A stretch of 64,000 nucleotides of DNA from Dicyema japonicum (taxonomy: Eukaryota > Dicyemida > Rhombozoa > Dicyemidae): the NCBI GenBank assembly GCA_011109175.1, contig RDEW01000004.1:6913-70912 (forward strand), in the 5' to 3' direction. The position numbers and the translations under genes are program-made. The stretch's first letter is position 1. Each line of letters opens with the position of its first letter. This document shows, piece after piece, positions 11,050-22,090 of the stretch. The notes under the pieces were generated by a model that saw only the letters and a program-made list of their open reading frames with translations, did not search any database and was not told where the DNA came from.

Positions 11050-11519
11050 TTACTGTTCTTTATTCTGTTTTCATTATTTACTATTTTTATTCTCGGTTGG
11101 ATTGTGACGAAACACAAAACTTAACATGAATGTGTGCTTTTTCCACCAAAGTGACCCTAGTGGGTATTGAGTGGGGAACCTCTAGGCTTTTCCTATAGGG
11201 CGTCTCCTACTGGGGTTTGGTGGACTCGATCTTTGAAACTCGTTCATCTTAAGACGGTGACAGGGACGGTACCTAATATTGAAAAAAATAATGATTTACG
11301 CGTTTAGCTAGCTCGACTTAGAGAGGTGCTCATACTTGCACTTCTTTCTCCTGCAGTGGCCGTTTAGGAAATCCTTTTGAGGATGGAACATTGCCTGGTT
11401 CCTAATATTGTCCGAATGAACTTGGATTGAAATAGAGCGCAGCGGTATCTTCACTCAAGCACAGAGAACGTTGACGGGGAAGCTTTGGTCGATTCCAGAA
11501 CTTCTCGCCAGAGAGCGAA
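11050..11519. other. eL22 downstream region
   Basis: Nothing is supported apart from CGACTTAGAGAGGTGCTCAT near 11315, which resembles CCCTCAGAGAGGTGCTAATG near 12675 and hints at a decayed relative of the RLE LINE fragment downstream. No clear poly(A) signal was identified. Confidence 0.35.
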
Positions 11520-11745
11520 GTTGTCTTTCAGTGGGAATGAATTGATGGTTTCTTTTCAATGCCAGCCAGGCATTGGGCGTCTCCTAAGTAAGGTGGTCAA
11601 ATAACGCCACCAGAGGGAAGGAAGAGAAATTTTCAATCTAGTAGCCACGTGGCGCCACTCTGCCGAGTAAAGAAACTTAGAAGTTGACTGTCGTGAATGT
11701 TTGAACACAATGAGTCCTTCCATCAGAGTTCTAGGTATGGGGGAT
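11520..11745 (-). repeat. SINE-like repeat copy
   Basis: AATGCCAGCCAGGCATTGGG, then GGTGGTCAAATAACGCCAC and, further right, TAGCCACGTGGCGCCACTC form the inverted order body-to-head of the SINE-like family seen at 7130-7320. Confidence 0.6.
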
Positions 11746-12059
11746 AACATAACTAATCTGTCTTTTACGGCTTAATTATTATCATTAGTAGGGACCTCTA
11801 TAGCTCAAACAGTCTTCATCTCTTCAAGAAGAATGCAATCCTTATCGAAATAACGGGATCAGGAAATATTGGATACAAGAAATGTTGAAACTAAGGATTT
11901 GTTGAATACACTAATCTTTTTGGTTCAAATCTCGTCTGATCTAAAATTTTTTAAACGTCGGAAAGATTCCCCATAGCAGTTTGTAAACCAAGTTTACAAG
12001 TGATCTTATAATCAGTGTCATATTACCGAAACCGCAGTCAATTCAGTAAGGATCTTTAC

Positions 12060-12880
12060 AGAAATTCATCAAATCTCTCCGATATGTTATCGTTAAATTT
12101 GACATCAAGAGTGCTTACAATATTATAGGGATTCTATTCTGGAATCTTGTATGGAAAATGTCCCAATGTTTTCAAGCTGATTAACCAGTATTATAGGCTC
12201 CAGACTATCCTCCTCTTTGGCGAATATCGAATACCCTCGTTTTTAAGAGTCCAGCACTTGGACAATCTCTGACCATTTCTCTTCTTTTTTTAAAAACCAC
12301 CTGGTTCAATGCAATTTAAGCGGTGTATTGGATACTTTTCATGACGACGATTCAATTTGAATCCGAACCTTGCTGCCACTTGGAATGAAGATAAGTGTGC
12401 CAATCCAGTGCAGATGCTTCGAAAAGATTGACGATTTTGTCTACATCCACTCGCTTGCAGGAGGGGTGCCGCTAGAGCTTCCATTCTCAAAGCATTAAAC
12501 GAAGTCGTCTGACTAATGCTTTGGAAAATATTGGTTCCTCCTCAGTACTCGAACTTGTTGTGATGTGTAGACAAGATTTAAAACGTCTGGATTAAATGAA
12601 CATTTTTTCGTTTGCGACCGGAAAGTTCCTGGCCTGTGACGTCATTTTCACGGACATCTTTACTCTACACAACCTCCCTCAGAGAGGTGCTAATGCCTGT
12701 TCACTCACATGGATGGTCAACGCCGGAAGTATCTCAATCAAATCCTTTGCTCCAAACAGCAGCGGGGGTTTGTACGGTGATTACTGGTTTAAAAATGCTG
12801 TCATAAAATTATGTGAAAGAAAGAACTGAGAAATTCAGATCGGGAGATGGTTCCTATATATGATTAGATTGACTGCAAGG
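12060..12880 (+). mobile_element. RLE-type LINE, RT fragment
   Basis: With frame changes the plus strand reads VIVKFDIKSAYNII (RT motif with the first catalytic Asp), CPNVFKLINQYYR and LLFGEYRIP (spacer before the next motif). A QGDPLGPLLFSL-like stretch is broken, and HLVQCNLSGVLDTFHDDDS follows. These are in the order of the RT of the WYLDD family. Decayed. Confidence 0.6.
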
Positions 12881-13059
12881 AAAGTAAAGGGAAAGGACCT
12901 GCCAATTGCTTCGGCGAGATTAGATTAATTTTTTTAATTTCTTCGAGACATTTCATGATCATTGTCGGTAGATCCTAATAATATTAATTTATGTGACAGT
13001 CAAGGCCGGTCCTAGATTAGGCCGGTCCTAATAATATTAATTTATGTGACTCCAAGGAT

Positions 13060-13495
13060 TGAAAGCGTTTCCCATTAAAAATACGCTTTCAATCTCTGGA
13101 TTCATCCTGGATCCCCTCCTCACATTCACTTATCAAGTGGACATAGTCCAAAAAAAAATTGGAATTCTCTTGGCTTTCACTCACTCTCCAATATCTTCCC
13201 GCCCATCGTTAGAGCTTCTCACCTCGTCACAATGGAGAACACTAAACGTCCCTTAATCATGGAATACCTTACGGAACGTCACCGGAACTTCCTCAATTCA
13301 CCTGACATCCCCTCGAGCCGGACATCAAACTATATATGGACGTCTATGAAAAGAGACCTTCCCCGCTGTGGAGAGTAATCCAGGACTCCGAAACTAACCG
13401 CAGAAAAGGACTGGTACGGACACCGGGATCACTTAATTAGACGATATCTTTTAACCACTTTCTTGTGATTTTGGGGTTAATAAAATAAATAAAAA
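13060..13495 (+). mobile_element. Jockey-like LINE, ORF2 3' end plus 3'UTR
   Basis: The frame SGFILDPLLTFTYQVDIVQK is the post-RT region. After gaps, MEYLTERHRNFLN, SPLWRVIQDSETNRRKG and the stop-context GGATCACTTAATTAG follow. The 3'UTR ends with GGGGTTAATAAAATAAATAA. Its terminal peptide resembles that of the fragment at 1550-1700. Confidence 0.65.
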
Positions 13496-13509
13496 TTGAT
13501 GCGGCGTTT

Positions 13510-14480
13510 CCACTCTGGACCGCTGGAGATCAACTTGATAAGCCATTACGTTTCACGGTCATCGTGGCTACAGAGCGAGGCAATATGTCCATGTTTCTTG
13601 AGGAAGACAAAGGACTTATTGCTGAGGTGTTCTCGATAGCATTTGCACGGAAGAGATATCTGTCGAGGAGTTTTCTATACTTCTTTTCTTTAGCTCTCTC
13701 CGCTTTCTCTGAGCGGAAAGTGTCTTTACCACACAAAGTCGACATATGATAGACAAAGTACTGGTTTCCCCTCCTTGAATAGAAAGATTTTTACTCCGTC
13801 CAGGCGCTTTCTGTCTCTCTTATCCAGGATAGTGGATAAAAGTATATAGAGTGTCCTAAAGACTCCAATGCGCGTTTCATAATATTAGTGTGTCGCGGGA
13901 ATCCCACCGCACTTCTTGTGTATGAAAGGGCGTGATGTCCGTATGTGTCGACAATTCGACAACTGTGAGTCTGGCATATTCTCAACCCCAGACGGATAGT
14001 TATCCGATGTGGATAACTCATCATCCTGATGCGTGTTAATGTTCACAATCGGCGTCACATGCTCATCTTGACCAACGGTTGGATGAAGTATGGAAAGGAA
14101 CACGGGGGTTGCTGTATCTGTCGGGGAACAAATGTAAAGACTTCCGAAGCGGACGGATAGGGTTGCCAGATCATGCCTTGATCCTCAAACTTGAAGTTGG
14201 TAAGATGTTTGCTTGTAGAACGGAAGAGTGAATTCATCGATTCGAGCTGTTGGATTCTCAAGAAACAAGGTGGACCACAAAGTCGGTGGTTCAATTTAGA
14301 TGTTGTCCGGGCATTCTTCAGAAGGAAGATGCGCATGTGCATCTAACATTCCAACACTAACTTTACTTGTTGTTCTCCTGTTAATAAAGCACCTCGATTG
14401 TTGGGGGGCATCCAAGTATTTCGAGTTGGTTGGCTGGAGTCTCTGTAGCCATAGGAATTAGTTCTTGGAACGATGATATG
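13510..14480 (-). mobile_element. RLE-type LINE, RT thumb to endonuclease domain
   Basis: Read leftwards, the minus strand carries LCGPPCFLRIQQLESMNSL (post-RT domain), then IRLGLRICQTHSC...IVDTYGHHALS, a degenerate C/H zinc-binding segment. RHTNIMKRALESLG is followed by KRLDGVKIFLFKEGKPVL, the PD-(D/E)XK endonuclease region, in which the catalytic PDG has become LDG. AERAKEKKYRKLLDRYLF follows. The order matches the family, but frames change repeatedly. Confidence 0.7.
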
Positions 14481-14914
14481 ATCGACTTTCATTTGGGCAA
14501 CGGGGATCCGAAAATACTAATCTCGCAGATCTGTTTATTCCGCATCAGGCATCAGGAATAGATCGAGTTAACCAATCAATATTCCAGAACTAACATTCTG
14601 AAGGCCCACTGTTTTGAGTTCCTTTCTTGTTCCCAAAAAAACATCTTTTGACTAAATTGCCATGTATAGTGGCTAGGAATTTATAAGAGTTAACTGAGAT
14701 TTGTTGGGACGTCTGATATTTTTATTTTGCTCAACTTCTGACAGATCATCTCATAAGTTCCTTCAACTTTTTGGTTGAACCAGTTATTTCGTGCATTAGT
14801 AGAGTTTTTGATGGTTGTGAGTCCGTTACTTCGTCCCTGCATAAGGGATTTTATCCATAATGAAATAGACATGCGTAAGCACTTAACCTTCTGATTGATA
14901 AACCGCTTAATTAT

Positions 14915-15000
14915 TATTATTACCCCCAGGATCACTGGGTCAAAGAGAAAGAAATAAAAGTTCTCATCTAACTAAGTGATCCCAGACCGACAAAGGAGAG
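14915..15000 (-). repeat. Jockey-like LINE 3' end (short insertion)
   Basis: The stretch beginning TTATTATTATTACCCCCAGG and ending AAGTGATCCCAGACCGACAA is almost identical to the nested insertion at 59906-60008. It is a very short 5'-truncated copy with a (TTA)n edge. Confidence 0.65.
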
Positions 15001-15985
15001 GGGTCGAGAATCCTGAAAAGCTTTTCTCATCGGAAAATATTGTGATAATAATAAAACGGAAGATATAGATTCCTTGACGTAAAATCTTCCATTCATCAAC
15101 TTCTGCAGAGAAGTGCATTAAAAATGACATATTCGTGAGATTTTATAGAATAACAGGTTCTCTGCTTATTTTCGTTACTAAAAATCACTAAGATTATATT
15201 CTTGAAAGGTCAAAGTATTGCACAAATGTCAACTCTAGTTTTTGGTGAATAAAAGATTTGTCCTTTATTCGTGAGTATGAACAGGGTGACGGAGCCAGGA
15301 GATATCAAAAACTTGATGTTCTGAAGAAAGAAAATTTCAGATGCAGGTAGAATCTGCATTCGAATTTCGGGCAACCAAAAATTAAGAGTTTGGAGGTTCA
15401 CTTATCAGAACGTATATATTACTAATAATTGGACAGTATATGAAAGACGTTGTTAAACTTTCATTTATTCCCCAAGGATCACTAGGTTAAGAGAAGACGA
15501 ATATCCTCCACCGTGATTTACGACTGACAAGAGATCGTAAGTGCATGCATTATAATTGTGAATGAGATTAATCTTATGATTTTTATTATAATTTTTTACT
15601 ATCAGAGATCTCCAATTATTACCTGGACCCCTTATGTTTGGACGAAATTTTAAATATTTTAACGGCTGTTAGAGCGTCACGAAATTCGGCAAAATAATCA
15701 GAGCCTTTTTGGCATTTTAGTGTTTAAACGATTAGTCCTGAGGTCACGGATTATAGTTTATATGATTTGTTACTTAAAAGGAGGGTCGCAGAGGTTGGAT
15801 AAGAGGGACCTCTGATAATGTGATTACATTGAGGACATAATAATTTTGAAAAAGTGAAATCATCTGTTTATAACCCACAAAATGGACTCCAAATAATTGA
15901 AACTTAGTTATGACTTTTATGGTTAGCAGACATTTCACAACTTCTCTTAGTTCAGAACTCACATCAAGTAAACATGAAGACCCAA
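15001..15985. other. AT-rich DNA with an undefined repeat
   Basis: GGGTGACGGAGCCAGGAG near 15284 resembles AAGTGACGGACCTAGGAG near 37202, so part of this region is a dispersed repeat of unknown type. No gene is supported. Confidence 0.35.
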
Positions 15986-16170
15986 CGCTCTACAGTTGTA
16001 TGTTAATGCCTTACTTTAATTTCCTCTGTTCCTTTTCTTCTATTGCTCTACTAGATTGGCGTCATACGTTCCACCTGTTTCAGGAGTGGCACAAAAAAGG
16101 ATCACTTGATCTTCTCCATCTACTGGAAGGGTTCCCACAAATTCAAGAACTATTTTGAGAGAGAATAGCC
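15986..16170 (+). repeat. SINE-like repeat, body fragment
   Basis: TCTTCTATTGCTCTACTAGA, TTGGCGTCATACGTTCCACC and AAAAAAGGATCACTTGATC, ending GGAAGGGTTCCCACAA, follow the body order of the family found inverted at 24350-24550. Confidence 0.6.
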
Positions 16171-16191
16171 ATGTGGTGAGGGTTTCTTCAA

Positions 16192-16431
16192 TTAGTTAGA
16201 AATAGTTAACAACCAACTGACACGTGTAATAATAGTTACAAGAAAGAAAGTTTTAGTAATCGAACTAGTATTCCATTTTAGGTCTCCTAACAACTCAACA
16301 GGCTTCGAAGGCGATTGGGACAAACCGAACGATCTCAAAAAGCCAATTATTTTTTTCAAATGCAGCATTTGAGCAGTCAGAATGATCCACGTGATAATAA
16401 AGGAAACAAAAAGGATTTTGATTTCATCCAA
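16192..16431 (-). CDS. Hypothetical small membrane-anchored protein
   Basis: A 79-codon ATG frame opens MDEIKILFVSFIITWIILT, a possible signal anchor at residues 6-20, and continues FLRSFGLSQSPSKPVELLGD. A 23-bp GTAACT...TCAG segment near its end could be a microintron that swaps the last residues. I do not recognise the protein, and neighbouring SINE pieces make a chance frame possible. Confidence 0.3.
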   Translation of the reverse strand: MDEIKILFVSFIITWIILTAQMLHLKKIIGFLRSFGLSQSPSKPVELLGDLKWNTSSITKTFFLVTIITRVSWLLTISN

Positions 16432-16569
16432 ATTTCGTCTAATTTCACCTTTATGAAATAACTAAACGATTTATCTAACAAAAGTATTCATTTAAAATAT
16501 TCATTAAGTGTTTTTTATTGCAGTTTTTTAATCTGTGTTCATAATTCTTTAATTTTTTAAATACATCCA

Positions 16570-16680
16570 TCTTCATCGTTTAAACTTTTTGAATAGCCAC
16601 GTAGCGCCATGTGGTGCTTCGTGGCTAATTGATTGAAGTTTCTGTTTTGTACGACTGTTCATAATTCACTCAATTAGCTT
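16570..16680 (+). repeat. SINE-like repeat head with hairpin potential
   Basis: TAGCCACGTAGCGCCATGTG followed by GTGCTTCGTGGCTAATTGA is the head of the SINE-like family (inverse of 24510-24545). The ends TAGCCACG and CGTGGCTA are perfectly complementary, so the head could fold back. Confidence 0.55.
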
Positions 16681-16689
16681 GCGTCATGT

Positions 16690-17000
16690 GGTTTCGCTTT
16701 GTATGGTGGCGTCAGATACAAGCCAAAAGTAAATCCAAAAGAACCATTTGTCAACGACCATCCAGAGGAGTTCTCCCTGGACGACTCTTCCTACATATCC
16801 GGGCACTTTTCCGGTGGGGATTTGTCATGTCAGGAGAATGCGCAGGGACGCAGTCGGAACACTAAGAAAAGATGCGGAGACTGTTGAGGGAGGCTGGGAT
16901 CATCTGAAATTTTGTTTATTTTAGACATGACGGTGGTTTTGGTTCAATAAATTAAATCGTTTAAAATAATTCTTAATGGTACTCACATATTCTATGTTAT
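16690..17000 (+). mobile_element. Jockey-like LINE, extreme 3' end of ORF2
   Basis: One frame ends in EKMRRLLREAGII followed by a stop, matching the recurring ORF terminus R.MR.LL..GI(I/T)-stop. The same end, inverted, lies at 43420-43540. AT-rich 3'UTR follows. Confidence 0.55.
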
Positions 17001-17480
17001 CAATAATTTTAACTACATGCTGTTGCAATGAAACTTGAAAACTTTAATCACTTCATGGTCATTGGCTGTAAAAATGACATTCGCAGGCAAAATGACTTAA
17101 ATCTGTTTTATTTCCACGCAGATTTTGTTGACTGATCAATCACTAATAAAATTTTTCGTTTGTTTTTCAAGAATTTGATTTCCCAGCAAAAAAGTGTTGT
17201 GACTATCGGTGCTTTTTTGTAATATCTGTATGTTACATAATTGTTTGACGAATTTTTTAAAAAAACATATCGGATTTTTAATTTTTTCAATAAGAGATCA
17301 AGCTTATATGTCCCTCCATATTCACGCATAATATCATTGAGGCACGATCTTTTAATAATTTGTGACCAGGCTTATTATTCAATCTCCACATACTCTTCGA
17401 TGAAATTGTTTTATAAAACCCCTCGTCTCATCAGCATTATATACGTTTTGCTAGTCATAATAATTGATTTTAATTTTGAT
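17000..17480 (-). mobile_element. pogo/Tigger-type transposase fragment
   Basis: The minus strand near 17440 reads YNADET and then KTISSKSMW, G(H)K, KDRASMILCVNMEGHIS, the DDE domain start of pogo/Tigger transposases (Q.YNADETGLF, KDR.T.L...N..G). After a frame change KNKRKILLVIDQS gives the second acidic motif (KALLLLDN-like). Terminal repeats were not found. Confidence 0.65.
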
Positions 17481-17582
17481 TAGATTGAGAAATTCATATA
17501 CTACAGAAGGATCATAATTTTGGGTTAATGACTCACCGAAAGCGGATATCAGCGACTTTTCTTTTCCACGGTTAGAGGCATG

Positions 17583-17819
17583 TTAAGTGTACACGGACGA
17601 AGCAAAATAGATAAATCCCATTATCTGAAGAGACAGAACTTTCAATGTATGTCGATAAGCAAACTGGGGAGAAATCCGAGACGTCTTGGAATCTTGAAAA
17701 GCGGTCTTGGTGAATAAGTCAGGTTCGAGATCACTTAAATTAGACTTTGATGATCCAAGGGCATATTGTCGCATAGCAAACGTTGAGTTGGGAGAGCTGT
17801 TCTGCCAGGAGAAAGCCAT
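17583..17819 (-). pseudogene. Unrecognised 78-codon frame, probably transposon-derived
   Basis: The frame opens MAFSWQNSSPNSTFAMRQY and contains no recognised motif. It lies between pogo and RTE remnants. It could be the C-terminal part of either. Confidence 0.2.
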
Positions 17820-17939
17820 GATTAGTAATCCCGGTCAGTAATGACAACAAAGGCTTTCTTGGTTATTCCGACGCAGGACATTTGATCCTCGGAAGCATCG
17901 AGCGCAGTTGATCAACCATTTTCATTTGGTGACTATTCG

Positions 17940-18440
17940 AATGTCATTTAATCATTTGTAGATTTTAACATACTTATTCATTTCTCTATCCACCGTTTTC
18001 CATCACCTGAAGGGACCGGAAGTAAGTATTGACTAAATAAGCGTCTTCATAAACAAAGTCTACATAATCAGCATAAATGTTCTGATAACATTGGCTAGTA
18101 GTTTTCCCCAGAAAGTTTATAATAAAACTTGAAGGTATATTAAAAACAAAGTGGGAGATATTGAATCTCCATTGGAGGTACCAAAAGTCGTTTGGAAGTA
18201 TGCTAGTTTTGTACTATTTATAGCGAGAAGAAGGTTTCGTCTTCTTTGGGTTTCGTCTAGAAGAAGGTTTATTATCTGCGTCACATCGAAGTCGAAGTGA
18301 GTTATTTAACGTAAACACTGAAAATCGAGTATTGGGGGAAGTAATATGAAACAGTAGGGATTGCCAAAGTTCCTTTGAGGACCTTTGTAGCTTGCTCCTA
18401 TAAGGTATATTCTTAGAATTTGAATACAACTTTTGTATTT
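17940..18440 (-). mobile_element. RTE-like LINE, RT core fragment
   Basis: The minus strand reads FGTSNGDSISPTLFLIYLQV (GTPQGDSLSPT motif) and IYADYVDFVYED, where the catalytic YADD has become YADY. Further upstream lies decayed RT fingers sequence. The order matches the near-intact RTE copy at 55-58 kb. Confidence 0.7.
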
Positions 18441-18815
18441 CTATACAATTCCGTGAACAACTTATGCAACAAAACCATCATGGGATGATTGACGTTTCTT
18501 AAAATCACGAAGGTTGAAGAACAGAGTAAATGAAAAGATGATGAAGAATGAGTGAATATGTCCATATCCTTGTTGCAACATAATCGTTGAATGAGCTTAT
18601 GTTACAACTACATGTGGAGGTATGTTGTGGGTAAATAGAATATCACAGTTTATATGTAAATGGAGTAAAAAGATAGACGAAAAGTCAAAAAGCTCGGACC
18701 ATTACTTGGAGACTGGAAGGATTATAAAGAAGACGATTGTTGAGAAGCTCACATGTCTCACAATCAAATTGTTCTTCAATGGACATAAGGAATTAGTCGA
18801 ATAAAGTATCATAAA
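18441..18815. other. Spacer with an unrecognised frame
   Basis: A plus-strand frame (18622-18804; MLWVNRISQFICKWSKKI at its start) has no recognised motif. Nothing else is visible. Confidence 0.3.
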
Positions 18816-19584
18816 CTAGAAATAAGTCAAAAAAATACCACGATCTGTACTTGAAAAAGACAAGCAATAAAGAAGTATACAGAACATGAAAGTCTCAAAC
18901 TCTTGAAAATAAAATGCAAAGATAGATATGGGGACTATTTGCAGATATCCTTTGAATGGATACAACGGTACCCTTAAATAATGAATACAAACATACCTCG
19001 AAGGCACCATATATCGAGGATGACCTCGATGCACATTACACGTTTTAAACCAAAGAACTGCAAAAACGAAACTAAAAGACTAAGACTATCTAGATGCCAT
19101 TTTAAAAATCCCATCCTCGTTGGGAGTCATCTGATTGACAGGAGTCACAGTAGTGTTACACAAACAGCTTGTGTTGCAATAATTCTTAAGGTCACATAGT
19201 TACCCCCTTCATGAGGAAGTGTAAACCAGTGGTATAAAGTTAGTGGTTCAACCACAGTGCTAATAAAAGTATAAAAAACTGATAGATTATTAATTATGCT
19301 TAAATGACTAATTACGCATGTAAAAAATTCGTAAGTCATAAATTCAAACCAAAACGTCATTCCACGTAAAACAGTATATAACAAACAGTCATAATAAACG
19401 TATGGTAGAATATGAAGGAAGCAGTAGATAAATGTTAAAAGGCACAAAACAGTCAAACCAACAAAATACCACAGATTGTGGTAAACCTGACGCAAACTAT
19501 TAATATTTTCTAATATGAATGATTAGCATTACGGCCCAAACGGACAAAATCAAAATAACTTATAAATCGATCAGAAAGTCGCAT
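18816..19584 (-). CDS. Multi-pass membrane protein with microintrons, unrecognised
   Basis: The ATG at 19584 opens MRLSDRFISYFDFVRLG. A 23-bp intron (19510-19532, GTAATG...ATTAG) splices it in phase to QNINSLRQVYHNLWYF, and the frame then stays open for about 100 codons. Hydrophobic segments follow: VGLTVLCLLTFIYCFLHIL (residues about 34-52), then a second around DCLLYTVLRGMTFWFEF. Candidate further introns (for example a GTAACT...TTAAG stretch near 19200) would link to the downstream open frame at 18816-19034 (IVPISIFAFYF). The first junction is convincing; the 3' half of the model is not settled. No family was recognised. The start lies 146 bp from the divergent coiled-coil gene, so a shared promoter region is possible. 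Confidence 0.5.
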
Positions 19585-19730
19585 TAATGTTAATTATATT
19601 TTTTTCACAAAATAATATAAAACTTGGTTAGAAATAATATTGTTAAAATTAAATTTGTTTTAAATTAATAAAATCAAAAAAAATCGAATAAAATATCGAA
19701 TTCTATCTCAATAATAAAATCCTCCCAGGA

Positions 19731-20921
19731 ATGTCGTATGTCTTATAATTTATAATTCTAGGCTTTTAAACATATTTTATTGCAACAATGGGTGCTTAGC
19801 CACTAAGAGAATCTTTGCCGACTGCACAACGACCACCGAGACACTAAAAAAAGTCCCCATGTTGAAAAATTTAGATTTTTGACGTTGACTTTTTCGACAA
19901 AAGCAGCGTGGATTATTTGATTTTGTTCATTGCTTACAGCAATAATAAACATGTGGTTCTGTGTGCTATAAAATCTGCAGTATTACCTTCAAACGAAAAA
20001 GAGCCTGAAGAGCCTTCTCAGGAATAAAGAGGAGTCTTTCGTCTATCAAGTTTATGTAGTGAAGTGTGAGGACTCTTTCGCTTCCATTTTGGATCTGCTG
20101 TTTTGCCCCACGACACGAAGACAGCTCGGAAAGGTACTCAAGAAGATGCACAATTCGAGGATACTGTTTTCCTTGAGTCTCTTAATTTGCAGAGTTTCCT
20201 TCTCAGAGTCCGGGGATTTTTCATCCTGCGACGTGGATATAAAAAACATTCCCAAGAAGTCTGTACAAGAACAGCTCAAGGATGACCTTATCGAGAAACT
20301 ACGGGCAGAAATCGCATCCAACCACGCCCAGGTGATTAAAGAGTTGGAAGGGATCAACAACAGGATAGATTTTCTTGAAAGTATTGGTTTTGCTTATTTT
20401 TAGACCGCCAGAAACAAATGTATTACCATTGCTTACTCTTAGAGTGGACGAACAAGTCAAATTAAGTAATTTGAGAGAGACTGTGGCCAAGCTATCCGAG
20501 AATACGTCCTCTGAATCCAAGAATCTGTTGAATACATTCTCAATGGGTTTTCCTGGGTCATTTCTTGTAGAGTTTCGTAGTCTAAATGATAAATTTTCTA
20601 ATGCTGTAGAAATGAGTAAATATACGGATGAAAACACGTGCAAAATGTATGACCATATGGAGGATAAATTTGATAAGCTAATTGAAAACCTCAAAGACTC
20701 CACCCTGCAAGGAATCGAACATTTAAAAGATCAAGTTGAAAAACAAAATAGTGAAATTAAGGGTTGCTAGCCGTTTATTGTTCGTAGGTCTTATTTCAGA
20801 GATTAATCCGCCACGTGAGCGATCAGTATCATGTCATTCAATTCTTTCGGAGGATTTTATCGAAATTTCAGACGATGATGAGACGGATTCCGTTTATTTC
20901 CAACGAAATAATCGGGATTAG
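19731..20921 (+). CDS. Coiled-coil protein of nine exons, unrecognised
   Basis: Nine exons encode roughly 330 residues. Introns: 19736-19761 (26 bp, perfect GTATGT donor), 19853-19874 (22), 19980-20001 (22), 20166-20192 (27), 20381-20403 (23), 20420-20442 (23), 20547-20570 (24), 20763-20787 (25). Each removal keeps one continuous frame although the exons lie in different frames of the DNA, which is strong support. The N-terminal half looks globular (FFDKSSVDYLILFIAYSNNK; later SFASILDLLFCPTTRRQ). From about residue 140 the protein is a heptad-rich coiled coil (KDDLIEKLRAEIASNH, EGINNRIDFLENRQKQIV, QVKLSNLRETVAKLSEN). It ends in an acidic tail, EISDDDETDSV. The start is the ATG before the first donor. 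No family was recognised; a scaffold or tether would fit the shape, but that is speculation. Confidence 0.75.
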
Positions 20922-21640
20922 TTAATATTCCCTAATTCTTACATTTTGGATCTTTAAAACTTTCATTGGTTATTTGTCATTGATTTAAATGAGATTTGTT
21001 GGATCGATTTACACATATTATGCTAGTACTTGCCAATTGAATTTTAATTAATATTGATTCACTCTCAATTTATAATCTTCCATTAGGTTGGGGTGTTTAT
21101 GGGGGAACACGTTTGGATAGGAATGTGATTCTCACACGGAGAAATGACATCTCACTTGATCATAAAAAAATTTTAGCGCAACGTTATATGGTTCACCGAT
21201 TCTGTAAGTAACCCCCAGAGAGCACCTAATGCTTCTCCAAAAGAACCATTAAACAACTTCCTACGAGGAAACTGTCTCCCCGGCGGCACGCTCTATTATT
21301 ATTGTCACTAACTTTTATAAAAAGGGAGTTACTTCAAGCAATAAACATAACAAATTCAATTTATGATTTATCCACTTGTCGTGAATTATAGATAGTCTTC
21401 ATATTTTCTATCAATCACTTAATTATTATATTCACTTATTGAACAAGTATTTAACTCTCCCGCTCTTCTAGGGGAATGGATTATCAACATAATGCAACTG
21501 ACTTTATTTACCAAAAAGGATTAGCAGATATGCAAGATCATTGAAAAGAGATGAGTTTGAGAAAATTAAAGAATTTGTGTCTGAGTTAATAGGCAATTAA
21601 TTTTATCGAATTAGTCTCGCTTAATTAACCTGTAATTTTT
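20922..21640. other. Spacer; possible stray exons
   Basis: A GT...AG stretch at about 21449-21473 (25 bp) and the frame KRISRYARSLKRDEFEKIKE near 21520-21590 look exon-like, but I could not assemble a gene. The rest is AT-rich. Confidence 0.3.
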
Positions 21641-22090
21641 TAATTGAAAACAATTTATTATGAAACCAGAAAATCAAAATAAGCCTGATAGGATGGAGTT
21701 GCTTCTCAACTGACAGAGAAATCCTTTGGGAAGACGGACGGTCGAACTGAAGGCAAACAATGAAGCTATTCCTTTCAGAATATCCCAAAGGATCATTTGG
21801 GTGTATTTTGACATACACATGTCATTCTCGCCTTATGTTGAGAACATCATTACAAAATGCGAAAAGAAAACTTATATTTTACAATGCCTCACAGGCTTCT
21901 GGAAAAACGGAAATCATACTGTTTTTAACATTCCGTCGTGACTACGAAGATCCAGTCACTCGATCGATACGTACTTGTGTGGGGTCGAGGGAGGAGCATC
22001 GGGCCAAGATGAGGTCCATGCTAGTGCGTGATGGGATCACGTGATTAGTTAGTTTGTGTAGTCATGGTCTCTGGTAATATTATTTGGTTT
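21640..22090 (+). mobile_element. Jockey-like LINE, 3' end of ORF2
   Basis: Adjacent frames read DIHMSFSPYVENIITKCEKK (post-RT region, compare THMSFSPHVD in the long copy near 31530) and VGSREEHRAKMRSMLVRDG followed by IT and a stop. The 3' block GATCACGTGATTAGTTAG follows. Confidence 0.75.

Noticed and set aside
13564-13749. 61-codon plus-strand frame
   Set aside because: Antisense to the RLE LINE C-terminal region (AERAKEKKYRKLL) on the minus strand.
20103-20285. 60-codon frame overlapping the coiled-coil gene
   Set aside because: It is an out-of-frame shadow; the spliced coiled-coil frame explains the region.
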